Assembly: GCA_963746955.1 (NCBI GenBank)
Contig: CAVVDR010000017.1
Coordinates: forward strand, 1 to 64,000
Length of the DNA stretch: 64,000 nucleotides
Direction of reading: 5' to 3'
DNA from: DASQBT01 sp963746955
GTDB lineage: Bacteria > Pseudomonadota > Gammaproteobacteria > Burkholderiales > Thiobacillaceae
The position numbers were made by a program, and so were the translations under genes. A model generated the notes under the pieces. That model made no database searches, was not told where the DNA came from, and saw nothing but the letters and a program-made list of their open reading frames with translations. Shown piece after piece: positions 53,171 through 62,711 of this stretch (positions are counted from its first letter, which is position 1; each line of letters starts with the position of its first letter).

Positions 53171-53399
53171 TGCTTGTATTGAGGAAGGGTTTCAAGACGC
53201 CATTTTCAAGGATCTGGACTTTCTGTTCGGCCTGGGAAAGCTGATCACGGCAATAGGCAAGCAGTTCAGCACCGCGTTGAAAGACTGCCAGGGAATCCTC
53301 CAGGCCGAGTTTGCCGGACTCCATGGAGGTGACGATTTTTTCCAGCTCCGCGACAGCAGATTCATAATCCTTGGGCGGTGTGGACTTGACTTTGCTCAT
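53160..53399 (-). CDS. xseB: Exodeoxyribonuclease VII small subunit
   Basis: A 79-residue protein: DYESAVAELEKIVTSMESGK and LGLEDSLAVFQRGAELLAYC are diagnostic of XseB. ATG 53399 chosen. Its stop lies inside the ispA start region. It caps the xseB-ispA-dxs-folE2 operon. Confidence 0.93.
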   Translation of the reverse strand: MSKVKSTPPKDYESAVAELEKIVTSMESGKLGLEDSLAVFQRGAELLAYCRDQLSQAEQKVQILENGVLKPFLNTSSDE

Positions 53400-53590
53400 G
53401 TGCACGAACGGGCAGGGGAAGCCCGTTACTTTAGCAAAAAGAGTGCAACAGGGGCATGCCTGCAAAATTAATATAGAAATGCTGGTCTCCGCACGAGATG
53501 CGCGTGATATAGTTCTTGCAAGCTCCCTCACGTTTGTGGGGGGTTTTCATTTTCAAGTCCGTTTTCGGTACTGGAATAGGGTGGGTGGGG

Positions 53591-54706
53591 ATGTCTAATC
53601 TCGCTGATTCTGTTTCTGCGCTGTCCAAAGCAAAACCCCAGATTCCGGTGTCCTGGTATTTGGACCCTGAAATCTACGCGCTCGAACAAAAACTGCTGTT
53701 TGCAGCGGGCCCTGGCTATGTCGGCCATGTGCTCATGGTTCCCGAAACCGGCGATTACCATGTGCTGGACGGGTATGACGGGAGCAAGGTCCTGGTACGC
53801 GACCAGGAAGGTATAGGACTGCTCTCCAACATATGCCGCCATCGACAGGCGGTGATGCTCAAGGGGCGCGGCCAGGTACCGGGCGGCAGCATTGTCTGCC
53901 CCGTCCATCGCTGGACTTACAATCTGCGCGGAGAGTTGATTGGCGCCCCGCATTTCGCCGAGAGGCCCTGCCTCAACCTTGCCGCGACACCTCTGCAAAA
54001 TTGGAATGGGCTGCTATTTGCCGGCCCGCGCAATGTTGCCCGGGACCTGGCCAGACTGGGAGTGATCCGGGATCTGGATTTCACCGGCTTCAAACTCGAT
54101 CGGGTATGGCTAGAGAACGTGCCCTACAACTGGAAGACCTTCATTGAAGTCTATTTGGAGGACTACCATGTCGAGCCTTTCCATCCGGGTCTGGGAAACT
54201 TCGTGACCTGTAATGACCTGCGCTGGGAATTTGGCAAGTGGTATTCGGTCCAGACCGTGGGGGTGAATAGCAAGCTAGCCAATTCTGGCTCGCCGGCATA
54301 CAGAAAGTGGCAGGAAGCAGTGCTCAATTACCGCAATGGCGATGTGCCTGCCCAGGGGGCAATCTGGCTCACCTATTACCCCAACATCATGGTGGAGTGG
54401 TATCCGCACGTACTGGTGATCTCCACCGTTGTTCCAACCGGAGTGGAATCGTGCGCGAATATCGTGGAGTTCTATTACCCGGAAGACATAGTTCTGTTCG
54501 AACGCGAATTCATCGAGGCGGAACAGGCGGCCTACGTTGAGACCGCGGAAGAGGACCACGACATCGCCCAGCGCATGCACGACGGGCGACGCGCTCTGTA
54601 CCGGCAGGGGATTAATGAGGCGGGTCCCTATCAGTCTCCATATGAAGACGGCATGGTGCATTTTCATGAATTCTTGCGCAGGCAGATTGAGCCGCAACTG
54701 GGTTAA
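53591..54706 (+). CDS. Rieske non-heme iron oxygenase, alpha-subunit type
   Basis: A 371-residue oxygenase. The Rieske site is C82/H84 (CRHR) and C103/H106 (CPVHRW). The mononuclear iron motif is EDYHVEPFHP (H193, H198). ATG 53591 follows ggtgggg. Family members hydroxylate or demethylate ring or quaternary amine substrates using a separate reductase; none is next to it, so the substrate is unknown. Followed 135 bp later by an EamA exporter. Confidence 0.88.
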   Translation: MSNLADSVSALSKAKPQIPVSWYLDPEIYALEQKLLFAAGPGYVGHVLMVPETGDYHVLDGYDGSKVLVRDQEGIGLLSNICRHRQAVMLKGRGQVPGGSIVCPVHRWTYNLRGELIGAPHFAERPCLNLAATPLQNWNGLLFAGPRNVARDLARLGVIRDLDFTGFKLDRVWLENVPYNWKTFIEVYLEDYHVEPFHPGLGNFVTCNDLRWEFGKWYSVQTVGVNSKLANSGSPAYRKWQEAVLNYRNGDVPAQGAIWLTYYPNIMVEWYPHVLVISTVVPTGVESCANIVEFYYPEDIVLFEREFIEAEQAAYVETAEEDHDIAQRMHDGRRALYRQGINEAGPYQSPYEDGMVHFHEFLRRQIEPQLG

Positions 54707-54841
54707 ATCCAGCCAGACCGGGCGCAGACAGGACGACGAGAGCACAGCACTGAAGTGCGCTCGTTTATCCTGTGCCCCCCGTCTTTTTGCCGATCGCTTT
54801 CTTGCCTTTGTGCGGCCCCCCCTTTTCGCTATCGCCAAGCC

Positions 54842-55738
54842 ATGAAATCCGCGTGGATGCTGGTGGCCGCGGCTTTGTTCGGAGTGATGGGTGCTCTCGT
54901 CAAGATTGCCGCCGCCGATTTTTCCAGTGCCGACTTGGTGTTCTACCGTTCGGTGTTCGGGTTGGTCGCAATCTATTTCATTATCCTGTTGCGCACCCGA
55001 AGCTGGACGTCAGCCCTCGCCACTATTCACTGGCGTGCACATCTCCATCGCGCGCTGGCGGGTTTTGCCGCCCTCGCCCTATTCTTTTACGCCGTCGCGC
55101 ATCTACCCCTGCCGACCGCCGTGACCCTGAATTACACGGCCCCCTTGTTTCTGGCCGTAATCACCACCCTCTGGCTTGGGGAACGCCATGCTCGGACACT
55201 GGGACTGGCGATTGTCCTGGGGTTTATCGGCGTAGTCGTCCTACTCGCGCCCGGCATGCCAGACCAGGATGGCTGGGCGATGTGGATGGGGCTGGCCTCT
55301 GGCTTGCTGGCAGCGGTCGCTTACCTCAATGTCCGGGCGCTGGGACGATTGGGCGAGCCGGAGTGGCGGGTGGTGTTTTATTTTGCCCTGATCTCTACCC
55401 TTGGCGCGGCGGTATGGATGGCGTGGCAGGGTACCCGTTGGCCATCGCCCATGCAGTTGCCGCTGTTGCTGGCGATCGGCGTCACAGCCACGCTGGCGCA
55501 ACTGGCCATGACCCGGGCCTACCGTCTGGGCAATACACTGGTGGTGGGCAGCCTTGCCTACGCGACGGTGGGGTTTTCCGCGCTCTACGGCCGCTTGCTG
55601 TTTCATGACAGGCTCAGTGTGCAATCCTGGGGAGGGGTGGGACTGATCGTGGCGGCAGGTCTACTCGCCATCCGATTGACCTCCGTTCCGGTGGTCACAG
55701 GTGCGAGTGGCAAGCCCGAAGGGCCAAGCCTATATTAA
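54842..55738 (+). CDS. EamA-family (DMT) transporter
   Basis: A 298-residue inner-membrane protein with about ten hydrophobic segments in two EamA halves; the first opens MKSAWMLVAAALFGVMGALV and contains NYTAPLFLAVITTLWLGE. These exporters or permeases move amino acids, nucleotides or other metabolites. ATG 54842 is chosen because the membrane segment begins there. Confidence 0.88.
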   Translation: MKSAWMLVAAALFGVMGALVKIAAADFSSADLVFYRSVFGLVAIYFIILLRTRSWTSALATIHWRAHLHRALAGFAALALFFYAVAHLPLPTAVTLNYTAPLFLAVITTLWLGERHARTLGLAIVLGFIGVVVLLAPGMPDQDGWAMWMGLASGLLAAVAYLNVRALGRLGEPEWRVVFYFALISTLGAAVWMAWQGTRWPSPMQLPLLLAIGVTATLAQLAMTRAYRLGNTLVVGSLAYATVGFSALYGRLLFHDRLSVQSWGGVGLIVAAGLLAIRLTSVPVVTGASGKPEGPSLY

Positions 55739-55768
55739 AGTCATTAACCAGACCAAGTGGAGCTCAGC

Positions 55769-56131
55769 ATGATCAGTTTATCGGTCAAAGGCAATCTTGT
55801 TTCGGTCACGGTCATGGGCGTGTTCAGTCTGGAGGACTACAAGGAATTTGAAGAGGCGGTGCAATACGGCATCAAATTCCAGGGCGTAGTGAACGTGTTG
55901 TTTGACTTGCGCGACATGTTGTCCTTCAGCGTGGACGTGGCCTGGGAAGAACTGAAGTTTTCGCACCGGCATTCGAATGATTTTGGCCGCATTGCCATAC
56001 TCACGGTTGACGAATGGGTGGCCTGGAGCACGTGGATAAACCGGCTGTTTGTGAAGTCAGAAATCCGCTTGTTCGACGATCTGGAGACGGCCCAGGCCTG
56101 GCTTGCCGATACGGCGTTGGCAAAGGTTTGA
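55769..56131 (+). CDS. SpoIIAA/STAS-like protein
   Basis: A 120-residue soluble protein: LVSVTVMGVFSLEDYKEFEE, VVNVLFDLRDMLSF, a WSTWINRLF segment and a C-terminal helix. It has the pattern of the SpoIIAA-like family also seen at 31528. ATG 55769 follows a weak gtggag site. Role unknown. Confidence 0.75.
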   Translation: MISLSVKGNLVSVTVMGVFSLEDYKEFEEAVQYGIKFQGVVNVLFDLRDMLSFSVDVAWEELKFSHRHSNDFGRIAILTVDEWVAWSTWINRLFVKSEIRLFDDLETAQAWLADTALAKV

Positions 56132-56213
56132 TGGCGTCAGAATTCTGCCATGCAATTGCGGCGCAGTTCGCATTTTCTCCCGAACTTTCCGACTCGTCTA
56201 ATGGATTCCCTGT

Positions 56214-56942
56214 TCAGGGAGCAAGAGGCCGGAAGATACTTGGGCTGTCAAAGAACGCGGGCAGGTGGTTATGCGGATGCCACCCCGGAATTCCAGCAAC
56301 GGGCAAGGGCGGCAGTTGCTTGGGCGTGCTAACGCCTGCAAGCGCAGCGGCGGCGAGCCTGTCTGCGTCTTCGATGCTCGCAGGTCGGAAGGAAATGACA
56401 AGACACTTGGACGTGATTGACAAGCGAGGCTTGATCAGTTTCTCCATAACTGCGTGACCCAGCAGAAGAAAATCGCTGTCATTGACCAGGCTTTGGCGTC
56501 TGTGAATAAAGAGTTCATGCCAGCGCCGCGTGACAAGCAGTGGAAGAAACTCCTCATCCTCGGTGAATACCAGTACACCGCTTTCATCCAACATGGTGAG
56601 GGCGTCCCGTTGCGGGCTGCGGTGTTTCGCCTCGGCCGGGTTGTCTGCCAGCGCACGGCAATGGATCCGGTTAAGGTTTGCTTTGGCCCGGGGGAAGGTC
56701 AGCCATACCAGCGCGTTCATGAAATCGTGAAGATTGTCTGGCCGGGTGGGAATCGCGCCGGATTCCAGTATGCCCTGCTCATAGTCGCAGGCTGAAAGCC
56801 GATTGGTGGTTTCCACAAACCGCTGCGTGCAACCGGTTTCCCGGGCCAGCCTGGTAAGTTCGGCGGGACTGGCCAGCCGATGCTGCGGCAAGCGGGCCAG
56901 CAGGGGTCGGTAGGGAACAAAGGCAGGATGGCTGAAGTCCAT
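56214..56942 (-). CDS. DUF3025-type protein
   Basis: A 242-residue cytosolic protein recognisable by HDFMNALVWLTFPRAKANLN, DESGVLVFTEDEE and LLGHAVMEKLIKP. Members occur widely in proteobacteria without known function. ATG 56942 chosen. It follows the CnoX-like gene by 7 bp, so both are one operon. Confidence 0.85.
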   Translation of the reverse strand: MDFSHPAFVPYRPLLARLPQHRLASPAELTRLARETGCTQRFVETTNRLSACDYEQGILESGAIPTRPDNLHDFMNALVWLTFPRAKANLNRIHCRALADNPAEAKHRSPQRDALTMLDESGVLVFTEDEEFLPLLVTRRWHELFIHRRQSLVNDSDFLLLGHAVMEKLIKPRLSITSKCLVISFRPASIEDADRLAAAALAGVSTPKQLPPLPVAGIPGWHPHNHLPAFFDSPSIFRPLAP

Positions 56943-56949
56943 GGCAGGC

Positions 56950-57813
56950 CTACTCGAGCGCGCCGGCCAAAGCCTGACGGTAACGGGGAACCAGCGCATG
57001 GTCAGGGCCGAGCCAGTCCAGCAGATGGAGCAGGGACTTGCGAGCCCGGCCGCCCTGCCAGGCGTCGTCCCGCCTCACGATATCTAGCAACTCGTCTAGC
57101 GCGCGTTCCACTTCGTCCGCGCCCAGCAGGCGGGCCGCTAATTGATATCGTGCCGCAAGGTTGCCCGGTTCGTTTTCCAGCAGGTTTTCCAGGTTGGCCA
57201 TCTCGGGCGCGGTCTGCGCCGTTTGGGCAAGGAGAAGATGGCTTGACAGCCTTTCAATCTCTGGTTGCTCCTTGAGCGGTCCAGGCAAACTGCGCAGCAG
57301 ATTCAGCGCCTGCTCCTGTTCGCCCGCGGCCCACAAAATCTTTGCCAAATCGCGTGGAATGGCAGAATTGTCCGGGTTGTCCAGGGCGGCCTGGGCGAGA
57401 AGCTGGCGGGCCTGTTCCAGCTTGCCAGCGTGCCAGGCGGCCAGGCCTTGATTGTATGTGCGCTCGGCATCGTCAGCGATGAACCGCTTTAAAGCCTGAT
57501 GAAAGGTGCTGTCTGGTTCCGCGCCATGGATTGTATGAACGACCTCGCCATGGCGAAAGAACTTCACGGTGGGGACGCTGGCTACCCCGATCCGGCGCGC
57601 CAGCGCACTCAGTTCATCAGTGTTCAACATGACCAGCAGAAACTTCCCGGCGTATTCGGCGGCCAGCTTGACCAATCTTGGCATCAGAATCAGACACGGC
57701 CCGGCCTTGGGCGTCCAGAAGTGCACCAGGACCAGGCCGCGGCGTGAGTTTTCCAGAACCAGGGTGGGAAAATTGTCGGCGGTGGCGTCCAGTACATAGG
57801 GTGACAAACTCAT
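56950..57813 (-). CDS. CnoX-like thioredoxin-TPR co-chaperone
   Basis: A 287-residue protein: an N-terminal thioredoxin fold (1-110) and a C-terminal TPR array (about 120-285), the same build as CnoX/YbbN. The usual WCxxC is FWTPKAGPC, so only the second cysteine remains, matching the non-reducing motif of CnoX. Such proteins hold oxidised clients for GroEL and DnaK. ATG 57813 (MSLSPYVLDA) chosen over the longer frame. Confidence 0.85.
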   Translation of the reverse strand: MSLSPYVLDATADNFPTLVLENSRRGLVLVHFWTPKAGPCLILMPRLVKLAAEYAGKFLLVMLNTDELSALARRIGVASVPTVKFFRHGEVVHTIHGAEPDSTFHQALKRFIADDAERTYNQGLAAWHAGKLEQARQLLAQAALDNPDNSAIPRDLAKILWAAGEQEQALNLLRSLPGPLKEQPEIERLSSHLLLAQTAQTAPEMANLENLLENEPGNLAARYQLAARLLGADEVERALDELLDIVRRDDAWQGGRARKSLLHLLDWLGPDHALVPRYRQALAGALE

Positions 57814-57991
57814 TTCCGCTCCGAAAGTGAACCGCTGACGGGAACGCACCTCGCCAAGGAAGCGGCGCCGTTGCATATTCCCATTTTGCCGCACGGCAAT
57901 GATTCCGCGTAAGCAAGGAAGCTTGCGAAACCACTCATTAAACATTAGCATCTGCTGGTCTTGTCAATAATTAGGAATCCGGAGTCAAACC

Positions 57992-58369
57992 ATGAAAGCT
58001 TTGTACGTGGCGGTCGCCGCGTCCGTAGTCATTCTGGGCGGATGCGGTCAGAAGGAAAAGGTAATCCCAGTCAGCTTTGCCACACAGGTGAGACCCATTC
58101 TCAACCAGTATTGCGTGGAGTGCCACAAGGCAGCAGGACAGGGATACAGCAAGTCCGGCCTGCGCCTGGACAGCTATGAATCGTTGATGGCGGGGACCAA
58201 ATTTGGCCCCGTGGTAAAGCCGGGCTCCGCCATCTCCAGCTCGCTCTATTTGTTGGTGGCAGGCAAGGCCGATCCCTCCATTCGTATGCCCCACAATCGG
58301 GAGCCGCTGCCGAGTGAGAGTGTGGAATTGATCAAGAACTGGATTGATCAAGGCGCCAAGAACAACTAA
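57992..58369 (+). CDS. Lipoprotein c-type cytochrome, PSCyt1-like
   Basis: A 125-residue protein with a lipoprotein signal (VVILGGC lipobox) and one heme site CVECH in FATQVRPILNQYCVECH, followed by SGLRLDSYESLMAG and PSESVELIKNWIDQGAKNN. That layout is the planctomycete-type cytochrome C domain. It should sit on the periplasmic face of a membrane. The next gene is a membrane cytochrome 36 bp downstream. Confidence 0.85.
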   Translation: MKALYVAVAASVVILGGCGQKEKVIPVSFATQVRPILNQYCVECHKAAGQGYSKSGLRLDSYESLMAGTKFGPVVKPGSAISSSLYLLVAGKADPSIRMPHNREPLPSESVELIKNWIDQGAKNN

Positions 58370-58405
58370 TCCCTTAGGCAAAATTTGAATCGAAAGGCGC
58401 CGACC

Positions 58406-59203
58406 ATGACTGCAAGAAGTAGCTACGCATTACATTTTAGCCATCTGCCGATGTCCCAACGGATGGTTTACACCATGGCCCTGTTGACTCTCGGGGTGGG
58501 CTATATGTTTGCAATGATTCAGGTATTCGTAACCCACACTGGACTGGATGGCAAGTCGGGGCTCACCGTCGCCGACTTGCGCATTGCCTACAGCGGCAAA
58601 CAAGGTTCCACTCGATTGGAGACCGCCCTAATGGGCCCCATGCAGAGCATGCTTCCGGCGGACGAGCGCAAAGTCATTTTGAGCTGGGCAGCGAGCGACG
58701 CAAGCAAGGAAGGCTGGGAACAAAATGTCAAGCCCATCATGGACAATCGTTGTATCAGCTGTCACAACGGCTCCGATCCGCACCGGCCGAACCTTACCAC
58801 CTGGGACGGCGTGTCGCAGATGGTGAGCAAGGATACGGGCATGAGCATTGCTACTTTGGTCAGGGTGTCACACATTCACCTGTTCGGCCTGACTTTCATC
58901 TTCTTTATTGTCAGCAGCGTATTTACTCACGCCTACGTCAAACCCTTGTGGTTCAAGTGCACGGTGATCGTGCTGCCCTTCTTGGCCATTATCATGGACA
59001 TCGGTTCATGGTATCTGACCAAGTTCTGGCCCGGGCTCGCAGTGACGGTGATCATCAGCGGCGCCCTGATGGGCCTGTCCTTCGTAGTGCAGTGGGTTAC
59101 TTCCATGTATCAAATGTGGCTGTACAAACCACCGGCTGAACTGCAAGCGTCCGGCGGCGCGGTACCCACCATGGGAGGCCCTGCAGATTGTGATGTTTGC
59201 TAA
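58406..59203 (+). CDS. Membrane-bound monoheme cytochrome protein
   Basis: A 265-residue protein: membrane segment about 20-43, a periplasmic domain with heme site CISCH (C116-H120), then three membrane segments (HLFGLTFIFFIVSSVFTHAY, VIVLPFLAIIMDIGSWYL, LAVTVIISGALMGLSFVV) and a short tail ending CDVC. Several histidines in the membrane part (HIHLFG, FTHAY) might bind heme b. I do not recognise the family. It is co-transcribed with the lipoprotein cytochrome and closed by a terminator. Confidence 0.75.
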   Translation: MTARSSYALHFSHLPMSQRMVYTMALLTLGVGYMFAMIQVFVTHTGLDGKSGLTVADLRIAYSGKQGSTRLETALMGPMQSMLPADERKVILSWAASDASKEGWEQNVKPIMDNRCISCHNGSDPHRPNLTTWDGVSQMVSKDTGMSIATLVRVSHIHLFGLTFIFFIVSSVFTHAYVKPLWFKCTVIVLPFLAIIMDIGSWYLTKFWPGLAVTVIISGALMGLSFVVQWVTSMYQMWLYKPPAELQASGGAVPTMGGPADCDVC

Positions 59204-59223
59204 GGCAAAGGCAAACGAGAAGA

Positions 59224-59249
59224 ACGGGCGCTGAGGCGCCCGTTTCTTT
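59224..59249 (+). terminator. Rho-independent terminator after the cytochrome pair
   Basis: ACGGGCGC-tgag-GCGCCCGT followed by TTCTTT. Confidence 0.9.
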
Positions 59250-59309
59250 GGCCTATATCGGGGATGCGGAATTGCGCTTTATAAACCTATTCTTGGTCCC
59301 CGCCCTTGC

Positions 59310-60266
59310 TCAGGCAAGCAGGTCCTTGAAAGCCTCCGTTGCCTGCACCAGAGCGCGAGTGATTCCCGGTTCGAATGCGGAGTGCCCCGCATCATCGACA
59401 ATTTCATAAGAGGCTTCCGGCCATGCGCGAGCCAGTTCATCGGCCGTGACGATGGGACAGACCGCGTCATAGCGGCCCTGGACAACCACGGCGGGCAGAT
59501 GGCGAATGCGTTCAAGGTTTTCCAGCAGGCTGTCTTCCGGAAGAAAGATATCGTGCATGAAATAGTGTGCCTCGATACGCGCCAGCGACAAGGCGATTTG
59601 ATCCGATTCAAAGCTCTCGACGAGCTGCTCATTGGGAAGCAAGGTGGAGCAGCGCGCCTCATAGCCAGCCCAGGCGTGCGCAGCGGGCATATGGATGGCG
59701 GGATCTGGATCGATGAGGCGCCGGTAATAGGCCTCCAGGAGATTTGCCTGTTCCGCTGCGGGAATGGGCGCAACGAATTCACGCCATGCTTCCGGAAACA
59801 AAGTGCGAAGCCCGTAAAGAAACCATTCGATTTCCTGTCGGCGGCAAAGAAAAATGCCGCGCAGCACAAAACCCAGGCAGTGGGCCGGATGGGCTTCGCC
59901 GTAGGCCAGCGCGAGGGTGGAGCCCCAGGAGCCGCCAAACACGAGCCAGCGATCAATGCCCAGGGTTTCCCGCAGCGACTCGATGTCGGCGATCAGATGC
60001 AAGGTGGTGTTATCCCTCAATTCGCCATAGGGCGTCGAATGGCCTGATCCACGCTGGTCAAAAAGTACGATGCGGTAATGGGTGGGGTCAAAGAATCTGC
60101 GCTGCTGCGGCGATGTACCGGAACCCGGGCCACCGTGGATGAAGAGCACGGGCATGCCGCCAGGGTTGCCGGATTCTTCCCAGTAAATGCGATGCAGCGC
60201 ATCGGGTTGCAGGAAGCCCTGAGAATGAGGCTCAATGAGGGGAAAGAGCCCGATAGAGTGAAGCAT
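59310..60266 (-). CDS. pip: Proline iminopeptidase
   Basis: A 318-residue alpha/beta hydrolase that removes N-terminal proline. Oxyanion HGGPGSGTSPQQRRFFDP, nucleophile GGSWGSTLALAY, and the acid/His near GRYDAVCP and DDAGHSAFE are all present. Full family length; converges with the cytochrome operon. Confidence 0.93.
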   Translation of the reverse strand: MLHSIGLFPLIEPHSQGFLQPDALHRIYWEESGNPGGMPVLFIHGGPGSGTSPQQRRFFDPTHYRIVLFDQRGSGHSTPYGELRDNTTLHLIADIESLRETLGIDRWLVFGGSWGSTLALAYGEAHPAHCLGFVLRGIFLCRRQEIEWFLYGLRTLFPEAWREFVAPIPAAEQANLLEAYYRRLIDPDPAIHMPAAHAWAGYEARCSTLLPNEQLVESFESDQIALSLARIEAHYFMHDIFLPEDSLLENLERIRHLPAVVVQGRYDAVCPIVTADELARAWPEASYEIVDDAGHSAFEPGITRALVQATEAFKDLLA

Positions 60267-60383
60267 GATCGCCGCGGGTGGAGAGATTGCTCCGCTATTC
60301 TATCCGCAAGCCGGTTTTTGTTCCTGCAAGTGGAGCTTGCTGCCCATCAACTACCCATTGATAGGGCTGCGGGGAGACTTGGC

Positions 60384-60815
60384 ATGGCGCAGGTTAAGGC
60401 TTTGGAGATCGGCAAATACGCCGCACTTATAGATAGAATAGACAGATCGACGTTAGGCAATCAGGGCAAAGTTTCTTCCGCGGGCTTTGCGGTTACACTA
60501 GATCGACAACCAGCTAAATTGGATGGGGGCACCATGACGGTACACGCTTTGAAGGATGAGGAGGTCCAGCTTCTGCGCAAGGAACTCGAGCTGCTAATGG
60601 GAGAACGGGCCAAGCTTCTGCAAGTTGTGGGCGCTTCCGCCGTATTCGTTGCCAATCTGGATACGGATGCGCTGCCCGACGACATAGACACAATAGATGC
60701 GGCAGAGGTTCTGGCTGAGCGGCTTAATGAACTCCCGGAAGAGACTCTCAAGGAAGCGCTGGAATCGGTAAAGGCGGAAATCGATCACCACCTCGCGGCC
60801 ATAAAAGGGGTCTAA
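60384..60815 (+). CDS. Hypothetical protein with coiled-coil C-terminus
   Basis: Two starts are possible: ATG 60384 (143 residues, weak ggggag upstream) or ATG 60534 (93 residues, MTVHALKDEEVQLL). The C-terminal 93 residues form charged helices (LLRKELELLMGERAKLLQVV, LNELPEETLKEALESVKAEI). Soluble, acidic; no family known to me. Confidence 0.55.
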   Translation: MAQVKALEIGKYAALIDRIDRSTLGNQGKVSSAGFAVTLDRQPAKLDGGTMTVHALKDEEVQLLRKELELLMGERAKLLQVVGASAVFVANLDTDALPDDIDTIDAAEVLAERLNELPEETLKEALESVKAEIDHHLAAIKGV

Positions 60816-61233
60816 TGCCTGGCGGGGAATCATAATTTCCTGGTAGGGTCGGTGGCGCTTGCTGGCCGAGGGCGGTGACCTGGTCGCTGTCAATACCGGA
60901 TGCTCGCTTGTCACGCTTGTCACAGACCCAAGGAATTTCCCCGAAAGTCCTTTCCCACCTGACCCGTGGAAACGGTCCGGAGCAGGTCGCCCGTCCCAAA
61001 GCGCCGGGATGCGATGAGAGTTTCATCAATAAATCCTTGCCTGAAGAAGCGGTCTCATCGCTGTTCGCCCACCGGTATGGTTTATGAATCAGGCGTGCTC
61101 GCATCAGTAGCCCAACAGCCCGATCAGTTTTTCGCCTTGGCCCGGCAGTTGTCCGTGATCATAGGCGAGTGGATGACTGGGTCACGGACACCACCTATGC
61201 TATCTTCGCCGCATGAGAAATTAAGGAGCATGC
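60816..61233. other. Intergenic region, no gene
   Basis: 418 bases. TGTCCGTGA (61150-61158) and TCACGGACA (61182-61190) are a 9-bp inverted repeat about 45 bases before the next gene, a possible operator. Nothing else is seen. Confidence 0.45.
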
Positions 61234-61764
61234 GTGTTCAGGAAGCAGTGGCCGGCGTTCCTGCTGGCATTTGTGGTGCCGCTGGTCGCAGTATTCTGGT
61301 GGTGGGGCGGGTTCAGCAAGGTGGACATTTCCTCAGGTGAGGCGGGCCCTTACCGATTCGTCTACCTGGAACATCAAGGCGATATCGCTGATGCCCGCAA
61401 GACCCAGAAGAAAGTGTTTGACGCTCTGAAACAGGCAGACCTCGAACCCGGCGACAATATGCTGATGCTGCTTACCGATCCCCGAACCACACCCAAGACG
61501 CAGCAGCGCGCCAAAGCGGGCTACACTGTAGGGCCGAGAGGCACAGTTCCGAAGGGCCTCAAAGAGGAAGTCATTTTCCGCCGTCCGGTGCTGATGGCCC
61601 GGGTAAGGGCGGGAATATTGATTGCGCCGAGCAAGGCCTACCAGGCTCTGCATGATTATCTCAAACCTGCCGGCCAGGACATCCGCATGCCGACGCTGGA
61701 AATCTACCGCGCCGGCCAAAGCGTCGCGCAGGTGGGAGAACTCACGGTAGAGATGGAACGCTAA
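61234..61764 (+). CDS. GyrI-like domain protein with N-terminal anchor
   Basis: A 176-residue protein starting GTG 61234 after aaggag. An N-terminal membrane helix (WPAFLLAFVVPLVAVFWWW) is followed by a GyrI-like small-molecule-binding fold (YRFVYLEHQGDIADARKTQK, GYTVGPRGTVPKGLKEE, MPTLEIYRA). Exposed to the periplasm by prediction; ligand unknown. It overlaps the next gene by one base. Confidence 0.75.
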   Translation: MFRKQWPAFLLAFVVPLVAVFWWWGGFSKVDISSGEAGPYRFVYLEHQGDIADARKTQKKVFDALKQADLEPGDNMLMLLTDPRTTPKTQQRAKAGYTVGPRGTVPKGLKEEVIFRRPVLMARVRAGILIAPSKAYQALHDYLKPAGQDIRMPTLEIYRAGQSVAQVGELTVEMER

Positions 61765-62681
61765 TGGTTTTTGCATCGCTCCTCGCTGCTGTCGCGCTTG
61801 AGTATTATCGCCCCCTGACCCAGCCTCTGCGCCCTTACCAGGCCTATGCCCGCTATGCCCGATTCTTGCAGGACAAGATGGATGGCGGCGAGCCCATGCA
61901 GGGCGCAATTGCGTGGATCGCCGGCGTGGTCCCCCTCTTGCTGGTCACCGGACTGGCGTATGCCTGGCTTAGTCACTTCAGCAGCGTGCTGGGCTGGGCG
62001 CTCAACGTGGTGGTGCTGTATTTCACCGCCGGACTCAAGTATTACAGCCAGGCGGCGGAGGAAATCGCGGCGCTGCTCAAGGCCGGAGAAGCGGAACAGG
62101 CGTGTCGGCGTCTGGAGAACTGGCGCGGTGACGAACCGGGGACGCTGCTTGCGCAAGACGTCAGCAGGCTGACGCTGGAGGAACTGTTCAGCCGGAGCCA
62201 CCGGCAGATGTTCGGCGTGTTCTTCTGGTTCGCCGTGCTCTCGCCGTTGGGTCCGGTGGGCGCCGTGCTGTTCCGTTGCTCGTCCATCCTGGCTCGGCGC
62301 TGGGGAAGCGAAGGCGCCGCCTTTGGCCACGTTGCGCAAAGACTATTCAACCTGCTCAATTGGTTGCCGGCCCGCCTCACCGCGGGTACCTACGCGGTGG
62401 CCGGCAATTTCGAGGACGCGATGTACTGCTGGCGCAGCCAAGGCGAGGACTGGGAGGATCCTCTGGAAGGCATGATTCTCGCGGCCGGCGCGGGGGCGAT
62501 GGGCGTGCGTCTGGGGATGCCCGTTTCCATCCGCGGCGTCTGGGTACAGCGGCCGGAGTTGGGAATGAACCAGGATCCGGATCCTGATCACATCGACAGC
62601 GCAGTCAATCTGATCTGGCGCGGACTGGTGGTCTGGATGGTTGTCGGACTGCTGTTGTTTGTCGCGGGCTGGGCGAGTTAA
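61764..62681 (+). CDS. CobD/CbiB-like membrane protein
   Basis: A 305-residue protein with several membrane segments (IAWIAGVVPLLLVTGLAYAW, FGVFFWFAVLSPLGPVGAVL, GLVVWMVVGLLLFVAGW). The pattern FEDAMYCWRSQGEDW fits the CobD/CbiB family of adenosylcobinamide-phosphate synthases, though this beta-type group lacks nearby cobalamin genes and may do something else. TAATG overlap with the upstream gene. Confidence 0.8.
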   Translation: MVFASLLAAVALEYYRPLTQPLRPYQAYARYARFLQDKMDGGEPMQGAIAWIAGVVPLLLVTGLAYAWLSHFSSVLGWALNVVVLYFTAGLKYYSQAAEEIAALLKAGEAEQACRRLENWRGDEPGTLLAQDVSRLTLEELFSRSHRQMFGVFFWFAVLSPLGPVGAVLFRCSSILARRWGSEGAAFGHVAQRLFNLLNWLPARLTAGTYAVAGNFEDAMYCWRSQGEDWEDPLEGMILAAGAGAMGVRLGMPVSIRGVWVQRPELGMNQDPDPDHIDSAVNLIWRGLVVWMVVGLLLFVAGWAS

Positions 62682-62711
62682 GACGGCATCTTTTGATGCG
62701 CTCGGAGCCCC

